In this document: in pieces, positions 51,695-61,352 of the stretch
Position numbering within the stretch: position 1 is the first letter of the stretch
Layout: every line of letters starts with the position of its first letter
From: Geobacteraceae bacterium
Lineage (GTDB): Bacteria; Desulfobacterota; Desulfuromonadia; Geobacterales; Pseudopelobacteraceae
Assembly (NCBI GenBank): GCA_027404165.1
Contig: DAHZCG010000006.1
Coordinates: forward strand, 1-64,000
DNA: 64,000 nt
Direction: 5' to 3'
The notes under the pieces: model-generated
What the model was told of the DNA's origin: nothing
What the model saw: the letters and a program-made list of their open reading frames with translations, nothing else
Database searches by the model: none
Translations under genes and position numbers: made by a program

Positions 51695-52552
51695 TCAGAC
51701 AATTCCATCGCGAAACTGTTTTGCAGTAGTGAAAAACTCCGTTAACCCGGCCTGATCGCTGCTGTCGATTCGCCTGCGGAGGTCAGCAAGGCTGGCAGAA
51801 AAACCGTCAATGCTCGCAAGCAGTGCCTCACGGTTCATCAGGGCAATGTCTCGCCACATGACCGGGTCTGAAGAAGCGATCCGTGTAAAGTCACGAAACC
51901 CGCCTGCCGAGTAAGAGAGGACGTTTTCACCTTCGACATCGGCCATGCCGACAGCATGAACAAGCGTGTATGCGATGGCGTGCGGAAGATGCGAAATTTC
52001 GGCAAAAATCCTGTCATGATGTCCGGGGTCCATGCAGCACACATCTGCCTCGGCAGCACTCCAAAGGCGTGAGACAGTTTCCAGGGCAGCCGGAGTGGAA
52101 GTCATGCCTGGCGTTATTACGCAGCGTTTTCTCATAAATAATTCGGGAAAAGCAGCGGCAGCACCCGAATGTTCAGTACCCGCAATGGGGTGACCACCAA
52201 CAAAACTGCAACCGGGAGGCATCAGAGCGTCACACTGGCTGACGACTGCAGTCTTGACACTACCACCGTCAGTAACGATACAGCCGACGGGAAGTGCGGC
52301 AGAAATACTTTTTACAACAGCCGCAATCGCGCAGACAGGAACGGAAATAAAAACAACATCCGCGCCTGAAACTCCGCCAACTGCGTCCTCGGCAATCTCA
52401 TCCACAATTCCGAGCGATAGTGCTCGAGCAAGATTGTTCCTGTCGGTGTCAACACCGGTAATTCGCCCGACAACTCCTGCCCTGCGGAGAGCCAGCGCAA
52501 ACGAGCCGCCGATCAGCCCCACACCTATTACCGTTAGACGGTTTATGAGCAT
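51695..52552 (-). CDS. tyrA: Prephenate dehydrogenase
   Basis: 285 residues from the ATG at 52552 (GTAGGTG upstream), which lies just after the pheA stop; the open frame reaches 52612 within pheA. NAD site VIGVGLIGGSFALALR, DGGSVKTAVV, GGHPIAGTEHSG and HHDRIFAEISHLPHAIAYTL are diagnostic. Converts prephenate to 4-hydroxyphenylpyruvate for tyrosine. No ACT domain is attached. Confidence 0.93.
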   Translation of the reverse strand: MLINRLTVIGVGLIGGSFALALRRAGVVGRITGVDTDRNNLARALSLGIVDEIAEDAVGGVSGADVVFISVPVCAIAAVVKSISAALPVGCIVTDGGSVKTAVVSQCDALMPPGCSFVGGHPIAGTEHSGAAAAFPELFMRKRCVITPGMTSTPAALETVSRLWSAAEADVCCMDPGHHDRIFAEISHLPHAIAYTLVHAVGMADVEGENVLSYSAGGFRDFTRIASSDPVMWRDIALMNREALLASIDGFSASLADLRRRIDSSDQAGLTEFFTTAKQFRDGIV

Positions 52553-52563
52553 TGGACACGCAC

Positions 52564-53643
52564 CTACATCGACCGCGGATACGATCCGAGAATTTTTAGG
52601 AACTGGCAGCACTGCTTGAGGTCATCGAGAGCAGCCTGAACATCCGGGTCCGAAACATGACCAAAAAAATCCACAAAAAAGATATATTCCCAGGCTTTCT
52701 TTTTGAAGGGGCGTGACTCTATCTTGGAAAGGTTGATGCCGCGCGAGGCAAAAGGTTCCAGCATCCGGCACAATATTCCCGGCTCATCCTTGACAGAAAA
52801 CAACACAGAAGTTTTGTCATTACCGGAGCGATCACACCCTTTTCGGGAAATTGTCAGGAAACGGGTAAAATTATTGACCTGATCCTCAATCCGGCTGCGA
52901 ACAACTTTGAGATCATACAGTGATGCGGCCAGTTCACTGGCTATCGCCGCCGAGGTGTAATCATCGCTGACAATCTGTGCGGCGACAGCAGTGGAAGCAA
53001 CATCAACTGTGGGAATCCCGGAAAGGTTTTCATCCAGCCATTGCCGGCACTGGGCAATCGGCTGGGCATGAGAGTATACTTTTTTTATATCCTCAATCCG
53101 ACCAGTGCGTGAAAGCAGATCATGATGGACTTCAAGCATGATCTCGGCCGTTATCTGCAAGGCACTCTCCACAAACATGTCAAGCGTATGAGAAACAACG
53201 CCTTCGGTAGAATTTTCTACCGGTACCACACCATAAAGAGCCCTCCCTTTTTCAACCTCTTCAAAAACAGCCGGGATTGACTTCATGGGCACCAGTTCGG
53301 CCGAAAGACCAAACTGCTGCATGGTAGCCAGATGACTAAAAGTCGCCTTGGGGCCTAAAAAAGCGACTTTCATCGGAGATTCAAGCGCCAGACAGGCTGA
53401 TATTATTTCGCGATAAATATTTTTCAGGGCATCATTCGGAAACGGACCCTGATTTTGGTTTAGGAGACGCTCATAGATCTGACGCTCACGCCCCGGAACA
53501 TGAAAATCAAGATTGTTACCTGATTTCAGTCGGCCAACATCGAGGACAACCTGCGACCGCTCATTCAACAAGGCAAGTATGGCATCATCAATACTATCGA
53601 TACGCGAACGTAGATCCTGAATGCTTAACTCATTCTTCTGCAA
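52564..53643 (-). CDS. pheA: Bifunctional chorismate mutase / prephenate dehydratase
   Basis: 359 residues. Chorismate mutase domain 1-90 (LRSRIDSIDDAILALLNERSQVV), prephenate dehydratase about 93-270 (VAFLGPKATFSHLA, VPVENSTEGVV, NNFTRFLTI), ACT domain from about 282 (SVKDEPGILCRML, NLSKIESRPFK). Starts with TTG and has only a weak ribosome site, so expression may be modest. First gene of the aromatic operon; a sigma-70 promoter lies 52-80 bp upstream. Confidence 0.93.
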   Translation of the reverse strand: MQKNELSIQDLRSRIDSIDDAILALLNERSQVVLDVGRLKSGNNLDFHVPGRERQIYERLLNQNQGPFPNDALKNIYREIISACLALESPMKVAFLGPKATFSHLATMQQFGLSAELVPMKSIPAVFEEVEKGRALYGVVPVENSTEGVVSHTLDMFVESALQITAEIMLEVHHDLLSRTGRIEDIKKVYSHAQPIAQCRQWLDENLSGIPTVDVASTAVAAQIVSDDYTSAAIASELAASLYDLKVVRSRIEDQVNNFTRFLTISRKGCDRSGNDKTSVLFSVKDEPGILCRMLEPFASRGINLSKIESRPFKKKAWEYIFFVDFFGHVSDPDVQAALDDLKQCCQFLKILGSYPRSM

Positions 53644-53694
53644 GGGAAACCGCCTGGTAGGTAGTTAAGTGATAAGAAGCTAAAAAGGAGGGCT

Positions 53695-53723
53695 AATGTA
53701 AAACACGGGCCGAGAAATAGCAA
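53695..53723 (-). promoter_or_regulatory. Sigma-70-type promoter of the pheA operon
   Basis: Minus strand TTGCTA (53718-53723), 17-bp spacer, TACATT (53695-53700). Confidence 0.5.
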
Positions 53724-53841
53724 CCGTTTTTAATATGTTAGAAGTTATTTCCCGCAGTTACCAGACGATGCAGTTATCATCAATAGTAGATTTCTGCGGG
53801 TAATACATCACGGTGGAACGATTTTAAATTTTTTCTATGTG

Positions 53842-54396
53842 TCAGCGGCAAAGATCATTCCATTCAAACCGCTCAAGCCAAGCGTCAAAGACAGTTATCT
53901 TCTCTTCGCCAAAAGGAAGCAATTTTTTTCTCACCTGCGCAACACTCTTGCGTTTATCCAATCTGCCTGGTTTTTTAGAATAAAACAGGTCTGCAAAACA
54001 GATTATCTGTTCAGGAAGTGTCTGCGGGCACATCTCCCGATGCGGCAGCGGTAATCCTTTTCGGATAATCTCTTCGCATGTCAAACCGACACCGGTATGT
54101 CGTTCACATATAAGAGCATGAAGCGGATACCCTTCCAGATCCAGAATAGCTCGCCCAAGAACGCCATGCATTATATACGGGTTCGTACCATGCAGGCCGA
54201 GTTCGGGCGCATAAACCTGACAGACACCAATATCGTGCAACAGTGCCGCTTCTTCAATAAAGTGCCGATCATCTTTTGTCAGCGAAAGCCGATCGGCTAC
54301 TTCCAATGCTAATGCAGCAACATAACGGCTATGCTCACGAACAATTTTTAAGGATTCTCCCTTAAGATATCGAGCTAATAGTTTCTCTGCCCACAT
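53842..54396 (-). CDS. HD domain hydrolase
   Basis: 184 residues. REHSRYVAALALEVADRL (first His), EEAALLHDIGVCQV (the HD pair) and HALICERHTGVGLT mark an HD-type metal phosphohydrolase of the small, stand-alone kind. Substrate unknown; nucleotides or a cyclic nucleotide are usual. A C-terminal part carries FADLFYSKKPG. Lies alone between pheA and a divergent small gene. Confidence 0.82.
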   Translation of the reverse strand: MWAEKLLARYLKGESLKIVREHSRYVAALALEVADRLSLTKDDRHFIEEAALLHDIGVCQVYAPELGLHGTNPYIMHGVLGRAILDLEGYPLHALICERHTGVGLTCEEIIRKGLPLPHREMCPQTLPEQIICFADLFYSKKPGRLDKRKSVAQVRKKLLPFGEEKITVFDAWLERFEWNDLCR

Positions 54397-54508
54397 TGAT
54401 GCAAGCTCCTGTCATTTTTTTGAACAAACATCACAACTCACGCGTCGCAACACGTCAATATTACGTCAACACATGCTAATAATCTGTTTTTAAATGATTT
54501 TTTTGAAT

Positions 54509-54524
54509 TGGCACTATTTGTGCT
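54509..54524 (+). promoter_or_regulatory. Sigma-54 (-24/-12) promoter of a 55-residue protein
   Basis: TGGCACTATTTGTGCT: TGGCAC-N5-GTGCT, GG and GC 10 bp apart. Start expected near 54535. A direct repeat ACGTCAA-N5-ACGTCAA near 54454-54472 could be an activator site. Confidence 0.72.
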
Positions 54525-54590
54525 GAAAGAAAACCAAGTCGCGATCAAGAGCAATTGATCGTACCTAAACACCTTTTCCAGGAGTCCGCC

Positions 54591-54758
54591 ATGTATGCAA
54601 AATTTCCATTTTATTCAGTGGCCCAGATGTATGCACTGACATTGAACATGCCCGTTGCCATCATGCTCGGGGAAGACCACCTCTACTGGGTTGTCGACCA
54701 GAATAACGAGCTCAAATTCATGAATGAAGGATGCTCATTGTTATCACATGCCGTATAA
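54591..54758 (+). CDS. Small protein of unknown function
   Basis: 55 residues from the ATG at 54591 with CAGGAG 8 nt upstream; an upstream start at 54555 lies in the leader. Sequence is mixed, no signal peptide, one cysteine; the motif LGEDHLYWVVDQNNELKFMNEG is compact and folded-looking. Driven by its own sigma-54 promoter, which argues that it is a real regulated gene. Family not recognised. Confidence 0.6.
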   Translation: MYAKFPFYSVAQMYALTLNMPVAIMLGEDHLYWVVDQNNELKFMNEGCSLLSHAV

Positions 54759-54855
54759 CTATTTGAAAGATTTCGGTTTTAGAGCAGAGAACTATTTCTG
54801 CTCACGTGCAGTATATTGTTTATCCAAGATGAAATATGTCAACGCGGAAGCAAAC

Positions 54856-56121
54856 TTATAATACACTGGACATATTTTCCTCTTCCTGATGAATAATCGA
54901 ACTTCTCCAGTTAAAAGCTTCAAGTTGTGCCGTCAGCAATTGATTAAGTGATACTCCGCATTCCCCAAGCAGAACATTTACCGCCTCAAAATCAGTCACC
55001 TCAAGCCTTTCAGCCAACATTAACATCTTGCCAAGTTGACCTTCACGCTTTAACAGAGCCGAACTGACATCGTCATTGAGGTTCAAGTTGGCAATTATTT
55101 CTTCCATCGGTGTTTCAAACAGGACATCAAGCAGTGACAAAATCCCTACCATGAAAGCCGCTTCCGCCTGTTCATCGCTGAAAGCACGGCCACCCAACTG
55201 TATCATCATGATCTCCATTAGCCGGCCACGGACGGCAGCCAGTTCCAACAGCGGGTGATTAATACTCCGCGAATCATGCCCGGCAAAGAGAGAAAGCTGT
55301 GTCCAGCGCCGCAAGTGGTTCATTCCCAACATCAGAATAGCATGACGGAGCGTTTTAATTTTTTCACGCATCCCAAGCGCAACAGAATTCACCAGACGCA
55401 GCAGATTATAGGAAAGTCCGGGATTTTCCTTGAAGGTCATCTCGATCATCTCAATACTGGCACCTATTGTCAGCTGTTGCAGCAGTTTTAGTAATGCCAG
55501 TCCGGAGACATCTAACTTTCTGCGATTAAGCACAACCGGCCGCGCAAAAAAATACCCCTGAAACAGATCAAAACCCAAATCGAAACAGACCTGAAACTGT
55601 TCTACCGTTTCAACCTTCTCTGCCAAAAGTTTGACAGGATACTTTCGCAACTGCCTGACCACTTCAGGCAATGCCTCCATTCCAGTCAAAAGAATGTCAA
55701 TTTTAACAATATCGATAACATAATAGATTTCATTGTTGGCGACATCAAACTCATGGTCATCAAGTGCAAGTAAGAAACCAAGCTCCTTCAGCTCACGGCA
55801 ACGTTCGACCACCTGATCATCAAGCTTAATCATCTCAAGCAGCTCAAGCACCGTCTGCTTTACCGGCAGAAGTTCGAGCATTTCTGACAGCAACAGGCTG
55901 AGGTGCACATTTATGAAACCGAATTTGCCCCCCAGAACTTCATTCATACCAAAGGAGGCAAGTGCATGCGTAATTACATTGGAGCTGGCATGGGAATAGC
56001 TTTCAAAAACAGCATGGTCAATGTCAGCAGAACGGAAAAGAAGTTCATAGCCTACAATTTCCTGTTTACGATCAAGAATCGGCTGGCGTCCTAAAAAAAA
56101 ATTTTCGGCAGAAATTCCCAT
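54856..56121 (-). CDS. EAL-HDOD signalling protein (YuxH type)
   Basis: 421 residues. An N-terminal EAL-like domain (GRQPILDRKQEIVGYELLFRS, FINVHLSLL, ALDDHEFD, LFQGYFFARP) has ELL in place of EAL and lacks several catalytic residues. It is followed by an HDOD domain (SYNLLRLVNSVALGM, RHAILMLGMNHLRRW). Family knowledge: such proteins are mostly non-catalytic c-di-GMP-linked regulators. Monocistronic. Confidence 0.85.
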   Translation of the reverse strand: MGISAENFFLGRQPILDRKQEIVGYELLFRSADIDHAVFESYSHASSNVITHALASFGMNEVLGGKFGFINVHLSLLLSEMLELLPVKQTVLELLEMIKLDDQVVERCRELKELGFLLALDDHEFDVANNEIYYVIDIVKIDILLTGMEALPEVVRQLRKYPVKLLAEKVETVEQFQVCFDLGFDLFQGYFFARPVVLNRRKLDVSGLALLKLLQQLTIGASIEMIEMTFKENPGLSYNLLRLVNSVALGMREKIKTLRHAILMLGMNHLRRWTQLSLFAGHDSRSINHPLLELAAVRGRLMEIMMIQLGGRAFSDEQAEAAFMVGILSLLDVLFETPMEEIIANLNLNDDVSSALLKREGQLGKMLMLAERLEVTDFEAVNVLLGECGVSLNQLLTAQLEAFNWRSSIIHQEEENMSSVL

Positions 56122-56332
56122 AAAAAACTTTTACCACGTTAATGGAAACTATTTCTAGAAAATAAAAACACCTGTTAGACAGTGTAGAAATATAACAGAG
56201 CTCGTGTGTCACAATCTCGGCTTCCGGCTTTACAATCGCTTGTACATCATGCTAGCCTTGAAAAAATTTGGTCCTGTGACGGTCACGTCCCTTTCTGAAT
56301 GTTCTCGTCATGGAGCCCCAGGAGCTCTTTAT

Positions 56333-57340
56333 ATGAAACGAAAAGCAATCGCCCTTCTCTCGGGAGGACTCGACTCCACTCTGGCCGTCAAGATGATGCT
56401 TGACCTCGGAATTGAAGTCGAAGCCCTCAACTTTACCTCCCCTTTTTGTACCTGCACCGGAAAAAACTCCGGCTGTAAATCTGAAGCTGTTCGTGTCGCC
56501 CAGGAATACAACATTCCGATCAAGGTCATGCATAAAGGGGTGGAATATCTTGAAATCATCCGCAACCCGGTTCACGGTTACGGAAAAGGTGTCAATCCTT
56601 GTGTGGACTGCCGCATATACCTGCTCAGAAAAGCCAAAGAGTACATGCTTGAGAGCGGTGCCGATTTTGTGTTTACCGGAGAGGTGCTTGGTCAGCGGCC
56701 GATGAGCCAAAGGCGCGATACATTGCGGGTTATCGAACGTGAAAGCGGGCTGGAAGGACTCTTGCTGCGTCCCCTTTCCGCCCGGCATTTTGAACCGACG
56801 ATTCCCGAAATAGAAGGGTGGGTAGACCGGGACAAACTGATGGCAATTGAAGGGCGGTCACGCTCTATTCAAATGCAAATGGCTGAGGATTTGGATGTCA
56901 AGGACTACCCCTGCCCGGCCGGTGGGTGCCTGCTGACCGAATTATCATATGTCCCAAAAATACGCGATGTATTTGACCATGCTGAAGAACTCAAGCTGCG
57001 CGATTTCCGTTTGCTTAAAACCGGTCGTCATTTCCGGATCGGACCGGAGAGTAAAGCAATCATGGGACGTAGCGAGGCCGACAACAACCTGCTTGAACAG
57101 CTCCGGCAACAGGGGGAAGCCGCACTGACCTGGTTAGATGGCAACACTCCGGTGGCAATCATAGTCGGCAGTCAAGAGGATGATTTTTACAATCTAAGCG
57201 CCAGAATCCTCCTCCGCTATACCAAAGCGGAGCCTGGCTCTGAATGCCGAATTGAGTTACGTACTAATGATTCTAAACAGGTTTTTTCCGTGGTCAATAA
57301 CATGACTCCGGAGGATGTAAATAAGTATCTGGTCGCATAA
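56333..57340 (+). CDS. PP-loop sulfur-transfer-like protein with NFACT-R-type C-terminus
   Basis: 335 residues from the ATG at 56333 (AGGAGCT site; the frame extends to 56204). SGGLDSTLAVKMM at 10-22 is the PP-loop. Cysteines occur in FCTCTGKNSGC, NPCVDCRIY and YPCPAGGCLL, which may bind iron or zinc or act in sulfur transfer. The last 110 residues (LKTGRHFRIGPESKAIMGR ...) match the NFACT-R/DUF814-like module. Related to MnmA/ThiI-type tRNA thiolases; the modified base is not predictable. Followed by a terminator. Confidence 0.8.
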   Translation: MKRKAIALLSGGLDSTLAVKMMLDLGIEVEALNFTSPFCTCTGKNSGCKSEAVRVAQEYNIPIKVMHKGVEYLEIIRNPVHGYGKGVNPCVDCRIYLLRKAKEYMLESGADFVFTGEVLGQRPMSQRRDTLRVIERESGLEGLLLRPLSARHFEPTIPEIEGWVDRDKLMAIEGRSRSIQMQMAEDLDVKDYPCPAGGCLLTELSYVPKIRDVFDHAEELKLRDFRLLKTGRHFRIGPESKAIMGRSEADNNLLEQLRQQGEAALTWLDGNTPVAIIVGSQEDDFYNLSARILLRYTKAEPGSECRIELRTNDSKQVFSVVNNMTPEDVNKYLVA

Positions 57341-57377
57341 CCAGACCGTTTCTTTCATATTCGGGAAGATAAACAGG

Positions 57378-57414
57378 ACGGGCCCCGGCAGAAACTCCGA
57401 AGGCCCGTTTTTTT
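57378..57414 (+). terminator. Intrinsic terminator after the PP-loop gene
   Basis: ACGGGCC (57378-57384) pairs with GGCCCGT (57402-57408), followed by seven T. Confidence 0.8.
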
Positions 57415-57765
57415 AAGCCATTCATATCAATCTGTTTGTATCTCTCCCTAGTTTTTTCTGATTATTTCTGTTCTCAGTAATATTGATGGTCCAATCTTCA
57501 TTGTTTCTTATATACAATATGTCCCAAGCATCTGGATTATCATCTTGACACACAAAATAGTTTTTAGATGGTTACAGCATTAAACATCAAGTTATTTATA
57601 AACACTGGGCACTTAACTCTCTGTTATAAAACGCTATAACTGTGTGCAAGCAATTCTTGTTTTGCAAATGCGAGTTTTAATTAAATTGATTTTCCAACAG
57701 CAATGTGAAACAATTTAAAGTAAATTTAATTTAATAAATAATGTCAGTTCAGAGAGGAGATCGCT
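57415..57765. other. AT-rich intergenic region upstream of the chemoreceptor gene
   Basis: About 350 bp, strongly AT-rich, no ORF or RNA recognised. No -24/-12 or flagellar sigma-28 element was seen. A good ribosome site (GAGAGGAG) precedes the chemoreceptor ATG. Confidence 0.4.
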
Positions 57766-59397
57766 ATGTCATTTTTCAGGAAGATAAATCTTGTATGGAA
57801 GTTTGGGATCTTCGGGACTCTTGCCAGTGGCCTGCTGCTGGTGGCACTAATAGTCTCCTACCTTGGAGCAAAGGGTACCAATGATCGCTTTGACTTTTTT
57901 ACGGATAAATATTCCGCCCTGGCTCTGACGGTAAGCGAAATGTACACACAGGGATTTCAGACTGAACAGGCTGTCCGCAACGTAATTCTGAATCCGTCTG
58001 ACGAAAAGGCGCTCGAAAACTACCAAAAAGCTTCCGAGGAATTTCTTGATCTTCAGAAGAAAGCGGCAGGCATTGCCAAAGGAATCAAGGATTATGACAG
58101 GCAGCTGAATAAACTACCTCCGATGTGGCAGGAAAGCAGCACCATTAAAGAGGATATCATCAAGCTTGCCAAGGACGGCAAACAGTCTGAGGCCGTTGAA
58201 ATGCTGGTCAAGAAAGAGACCCCCAAGTGGCGCGATATCAAGGTTGTGATTAATGATATTAAGTCTGCCCTCAAGAAGGACATGAAGGCGGAGCACACAA
58301 AGCTCATCAATTATACTGACCTCAATTTCACAAAGACTATGACAATTTTGGTGGTTGCCCTACTGGTGATTAACCTGCTGCTGATTGTTTTCTGGAGGAT
58401 TATGCAGGGATCGTTCAATGAAATGGTAGAGCGACTGAAGGATATAGCTTCAGGTGATGGTGATCTGAGCAAACGACTTGAGGTAAAAGGGAAGGATGAA
58501 CTGGCTCAGGCAGCCCATTGGCTTAATCAGTTCATTGAGAAAATATCCCAAACAATATCCTCGGTGGTTGGGACCACCTCCTCCCTGGCATCAGCAACTT
58601 TCGAATTGAATAGTACTGCTGACCAGATGGCAACCAGCGCCGAAGAGGTAGCTGTTCAGGCTGTCACGGTCGCTACCGCCAGTGAGGAAATGGCTGCGAC
58701 CAGCAACGATATCGCTAACAACTGTCACCTCGCTGCTCAAAGTGCCCAGCAGGCCGCCGATACTACCCAGAAAGGATTTGATGTCGTAAAGTACACGGTT
58801 GCAGGAATTCGTAATCGTGGAGAAAGTACCAAGCAAAACGCCTTGGCGATTTCATCACTTGGTGAACGCTCCGACCAGATTGGTGCCATTGTTGCCACCA
58901 TTGAGGATATAGCGGATCAGACCAATCTGTTAGCCCTGAATGCCGCAATTGAAGCTGCCCGGGCTGGTGAACAGGGCAGAGGCTTTGCCGTAGTCGCCGA
59001 TGAAGTACGTAATCTTGCGACAAGAACAACAAAGGCAACCAAAGAGATTAGTGAGATGATCAAGGCAATCCAGAACGAAACAAAACGAGCGATTGCCTCC
59101 ATGGAAGAGGGTGTTAAGGGGACTGAGAAGGGTGCTTCTGAGGCTACCGAACTGGAAACTGCCTTGCAGGAAATCATGGAACAAGTTAATGTCGTAACAT
59201 TGCAGGTCAGCCAGATTGCTACTGCTGCTGAAGAGCAGACAGCTACTACAAGTGAGATCACCAATAATATTCACCGTATCTCAGAGATCATCGAAGGAAC
59301 ATCCAAAGGCGCTCAAGACACAGCTACCGCTTCCTCAAGTTTGTCAAATATGGGGGAAACACTTCAACAACTTATGGCTCAATTTAAGCTCTCATAG
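57766..59397 (+). CDS. Methyl-accepting chemotaxis protein
   Basis: 543 residues. TM1 about 12-32, periplasmic four-helix-bundle sensor about 35-185 ([25 protein letters not shown]), TM2 about 190-210, HAMP about 212-265, then the cytoplasmic coiled coil with the conserved tip [37 protein letters not shown]. Ends without the NWETF methyltransferase tether. Ligand unknown. cheV lies 4 kb away at the window end. Confidence 0.93.
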   Translation: MSFFRKINLVWKFGIFGTLASGLLLVALIVSYLGAKGTNDRFDFFTDKYSALALTVSEMYTQGFQTEQAVRNVILNPSDEKALENYQKASEEFLDLQKKAAGIAKGIKDYDRQLNKLPPMWQESSTIKEDIIKLAKDGKQSEAVEMLVKKETPKWRDIKVVINDIKSALKKDMKAEHTKLINYTDLNFTKTMTILVVALLVINLLLIVFWRIMQGSFNEMVERLKDIASGDGDLSKRLEVKGKDELAQAAHWLNQFIEKISQTISSVVGTTSSLASATFELNSTADQMATSAEEVAVQAVTVATASEEMAATSNDIANNCHLAAQSAQQAADTTQKGFDVVKYTVAGIRNRGESTKQNALAISSLGERSDQIGAIVATIEDIADQTNLLALNAAIEAARAGEQGRGFAVVADEVRNLATRTTKATKEISEMIKAIQNETKRAIASMEEGVKGTEKGASEATELETALQEIMEQVNVVTLQVSQIATAAEEQTATTSEITNNIHRISEIIEGTSKGAQDTATASSSLSNMGETLQQLMAQFKLS

Positions 59398-59415
59398 CGG
59401 CAGTGCTTGTTACAT

Positions 59416-59466
59416 CTGCACCAATAAAACCGGCCTCTCATTCGAAGGCCGTTTTTATTGGTGCAG
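59416..59466. terminator. Bidirectional terminator after the chemoreceptor gene
   Basis: CTGCACCAATAAAAACGGCC-type arms: 59416-59435 pairs with 59448-59466 with a single bulge. Run of T inside the right arm. Confidence 0.7.
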
Positions 59467-59557
59467 AGATGCACAACCGTACATAGTTTAAGCATTTCAG
59501 AATGCTACCCGTGAAGTTCGGGCACACAGACGTATTAATGAGCAAAAAACGAATAGA

Positions 59558-60163
59558 TTACCCCAGCCTCAATTCATCAAGCGACAGCCGGTATCCGGGA
59601 AGAAATTTTTCCAAAAAGTAAAGCACCTCTGGCTGCTTACAGTCAGATAACTGCTCAAAATGTTCTGTTTCCGCCCTGCGGAACTCATGGTTGCCACTCT
59701 TTCCCTCTTCAATACACTTCGTCAACGCGGCAATTTTGTCAGCAGCCTTTACCAGATGGACATACTCGTGCTGATCATCGAAAAAAAACAGCTGTTCGTA
59801 TTCTTTTGCCAGCTCAGGAGGCAACATTGCAAGCAGTTTTCTGCGAGCCCTGTCTTCGAGCTGATGAAATGACTGTTTGAAATTTGGATTAAAATGTTTC
59901 ACCGGCGTCGGCATGTCGCCGGTGAAAATTTCACTGGCATCATGAAAAATACCATACATTGCCGCACGGGCAGGGTCGAGACTGCCACCATAATAGGTAT
60001 TGCGGATTATAGCCAGCGCATGAGCAATGACGGCGACATCAAGGCTGTGTTCCTGGATATTTTCCGGAACAGTGTTACGCATCAGTCCCCAGCGACTAAT
60101 GTAGCGCATGCGGGATAGGAAAGCGAAAAAATCAAACTGTTCGGGGGTTGCTGCTACTTTCAT
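59558..60163 (-). CDS. yfbR: 5'-deoxynucleotidase YfbR-like HD protein
   Basis: 201 residues, E. coli YfbR length. Metal residues in IQEHSLDVA, GIFHDASEIFTGDMPTPVKH and KAADKIAAL; SRWGLMRNTVPENIQEHS is the family substrate loop. It hydrolyses deoxynucleoside monophosphates. It starts 2 bp after the dGTPase gene stop, so dNTP is cut to nucleoside and then dNMP is cleared by products of one transcript. Confidence 0.9.
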   Translation of the reverse strand: MKVAATPEQFDFFAFLSRMRYISRWGLMRNTVPENIQEHSLDVAVIAHALAIIRNTYYGGSLDPARAAMYGIFHDASEIFTGDMPTPVKHFNPNFKQSFHQLEDRARRKLLAMLPPELAKEYEQLFFFDDQHEYVHLVKAADKIAALTKCIEEGKSGNHEFRRAETEHFEQLSDCKQPEVLYFLEKFLPGYRLSLDELRLG

Positions 60164-60165
60164 AG

Positions 60166-61308
60166 CTATACTCTTTCATACGGCTCGAATAGTCGTTTAT
60201 ATTCATCAAGCGCAAACCGGTCGGTCATGCCGGCAATGTAGTCGCATACCACCCGCTGCAATCCGAAACGCTCAAAGCGCGACTGGTATTTCGGCGGCAA
60301 CAGATTAGGATGGCGTACATATGTTTCAAATAGTCGGGTAATAAATATTTCGGCTTTTACCCGCATCTTGTCTACCTTGTAGTGACGATACAGATTCTGG
60401 AACAGGAATCGTTTGAGCTCCAGACTTCGAGAAGTTATATCTTCGTTAAAATGAACCACGGCTCTGTTTACGCGCCGCAAATCATCAAGCGATGCTATGC
60501 CCAGCGCCTCGATATTGGTTGATGTCATTGTACAGATGTCGTTGATCAGCAGTCCGATCAATGCACTTATTGTCTGGCAGACCAGACGCCTATCATCGAT
60601 TGACCGATATTTATGGCGGACCCCGGAGCAGACTTCGCGCCACAAATCCACCTGTTCCAGCATCTCCAAGGTTATATATCCTGATTTCAGGCCGTCATCA
60701 ATATCATGGTTGTTGTATGCAATTTCATCGGCGTAGTTAATAATTTGTCCTTCGATTGTAGGGACAGTTCCCGGAAGAAATTCAGCCATTATTTCGCTGG
60801 AAAGGTCATATGGTGTTGAGTGCTTTATGATCCCCTCACGCACTTCCCACGTCAGGTTCAGCCCGTTAAATCCCGGATATCTTTCTTCAAGCTCGTCAAC
60901 GACACGAAAAGACTGCATATTATGCTCAAAACCGCCAAAACCGTCCATCAGCCGATTTAAAACATCTTCACCGGTATGGCCAAAAGGTGTATGCCCCAAA
61001 TCATGAGATAACGCCAGCGCTTCAGTCAGTTCTTCGTTAAGACTGAGATTGCGGGCTATTGCTCTCCCAATCTGGGCAACCTCAAGCGAATGCGTCAGAC
61101 GTGTGCGATAATAATCTCCTTCATGGTTTACGAAAACCTGCGTCTTGTATTCTAGCCGTCGAAAGGCGGCGCAATGAATAATACGATCCCGGTCACGCTC
61201 AAAAGCCGGCCGATTATCACGATGTTCTTCGGTATGCTTACGGCCACGTGAAGCTGCACTAGTGCAGGCATATCCAGCCAGATCATTTCGTTCGGTTGAA
61301 GTGCCCAT
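60166..61308 (-). CDS. dgt: Deoxyguanosinetriphosphate triphosphohydrolase-like protein
   Basis: 380 residues from the ATG at 61308 (AGGGGAAAAAG upstream); an in-frame ATG at 61326 is less likely. DRDRIIHCAAFRRLEYKTQVF, THSLEVAQIGR, LSHDLGHTPFGHTGEDVL and YADEIAYNNHDIDDG are the HD-motif segments of the dGTPase family. Splits dNTP into deoxynucleoside and triphosphate. Confidence 0.92.
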   Translation of the reverse strand: MGTSTERNDLAGYACTSAASRGRKHTEEHRDNRPAFERDRDRIIHCAAFRRLEYKTQVFVNHEGDYYRTRLTHSLEVAQIGRAIARNLSLNEELTEALALSHDLGHTPFGHTGEDVLNRLMDGFGGFEHNMQSFRVVDELEERYPGFNGLNLTWEVREGIIKHSTPYDLSSEIMAEFLPGTVPTIEGQIINYADEIAYNNHDIDDGLKSGYITLEMLEQVDLWREVCSGVRHKYRSIDDRRLVCQTISALIGLLINDICTMTSTNIEALGIASLDDLRRVNRAVVHFNEDITSRSLELKRFLFQNLYRHYKVDKMRVKAEIFITRLFETYVRHPNLLPPKYQSRFERFGLQRVVCDYIAGMTDRFALDEYKRLFEPYERV

Positions 61309-61352
61309 CTTTTTCCCCTGTTGCAATAAATGAAGGACCAGCCCGTTTGAGA

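Noticed and set aside
53644..53841. Search for a second aromatic leader peptide upstream of pheA
   Set aside because: The region has a CCCGCAG/CTGCGGG hairpin but no aromatic-rich ORF and no terminator followed by T. Only a promoter is supported.
57415..57765. Search for a c-di-GMP riboswitch or sigma-28 promoter before the chemoreceptor gene
   Set aside because: No GEMM-type conserved bases and no TAAA-N15-GCCGATAA-like element found.
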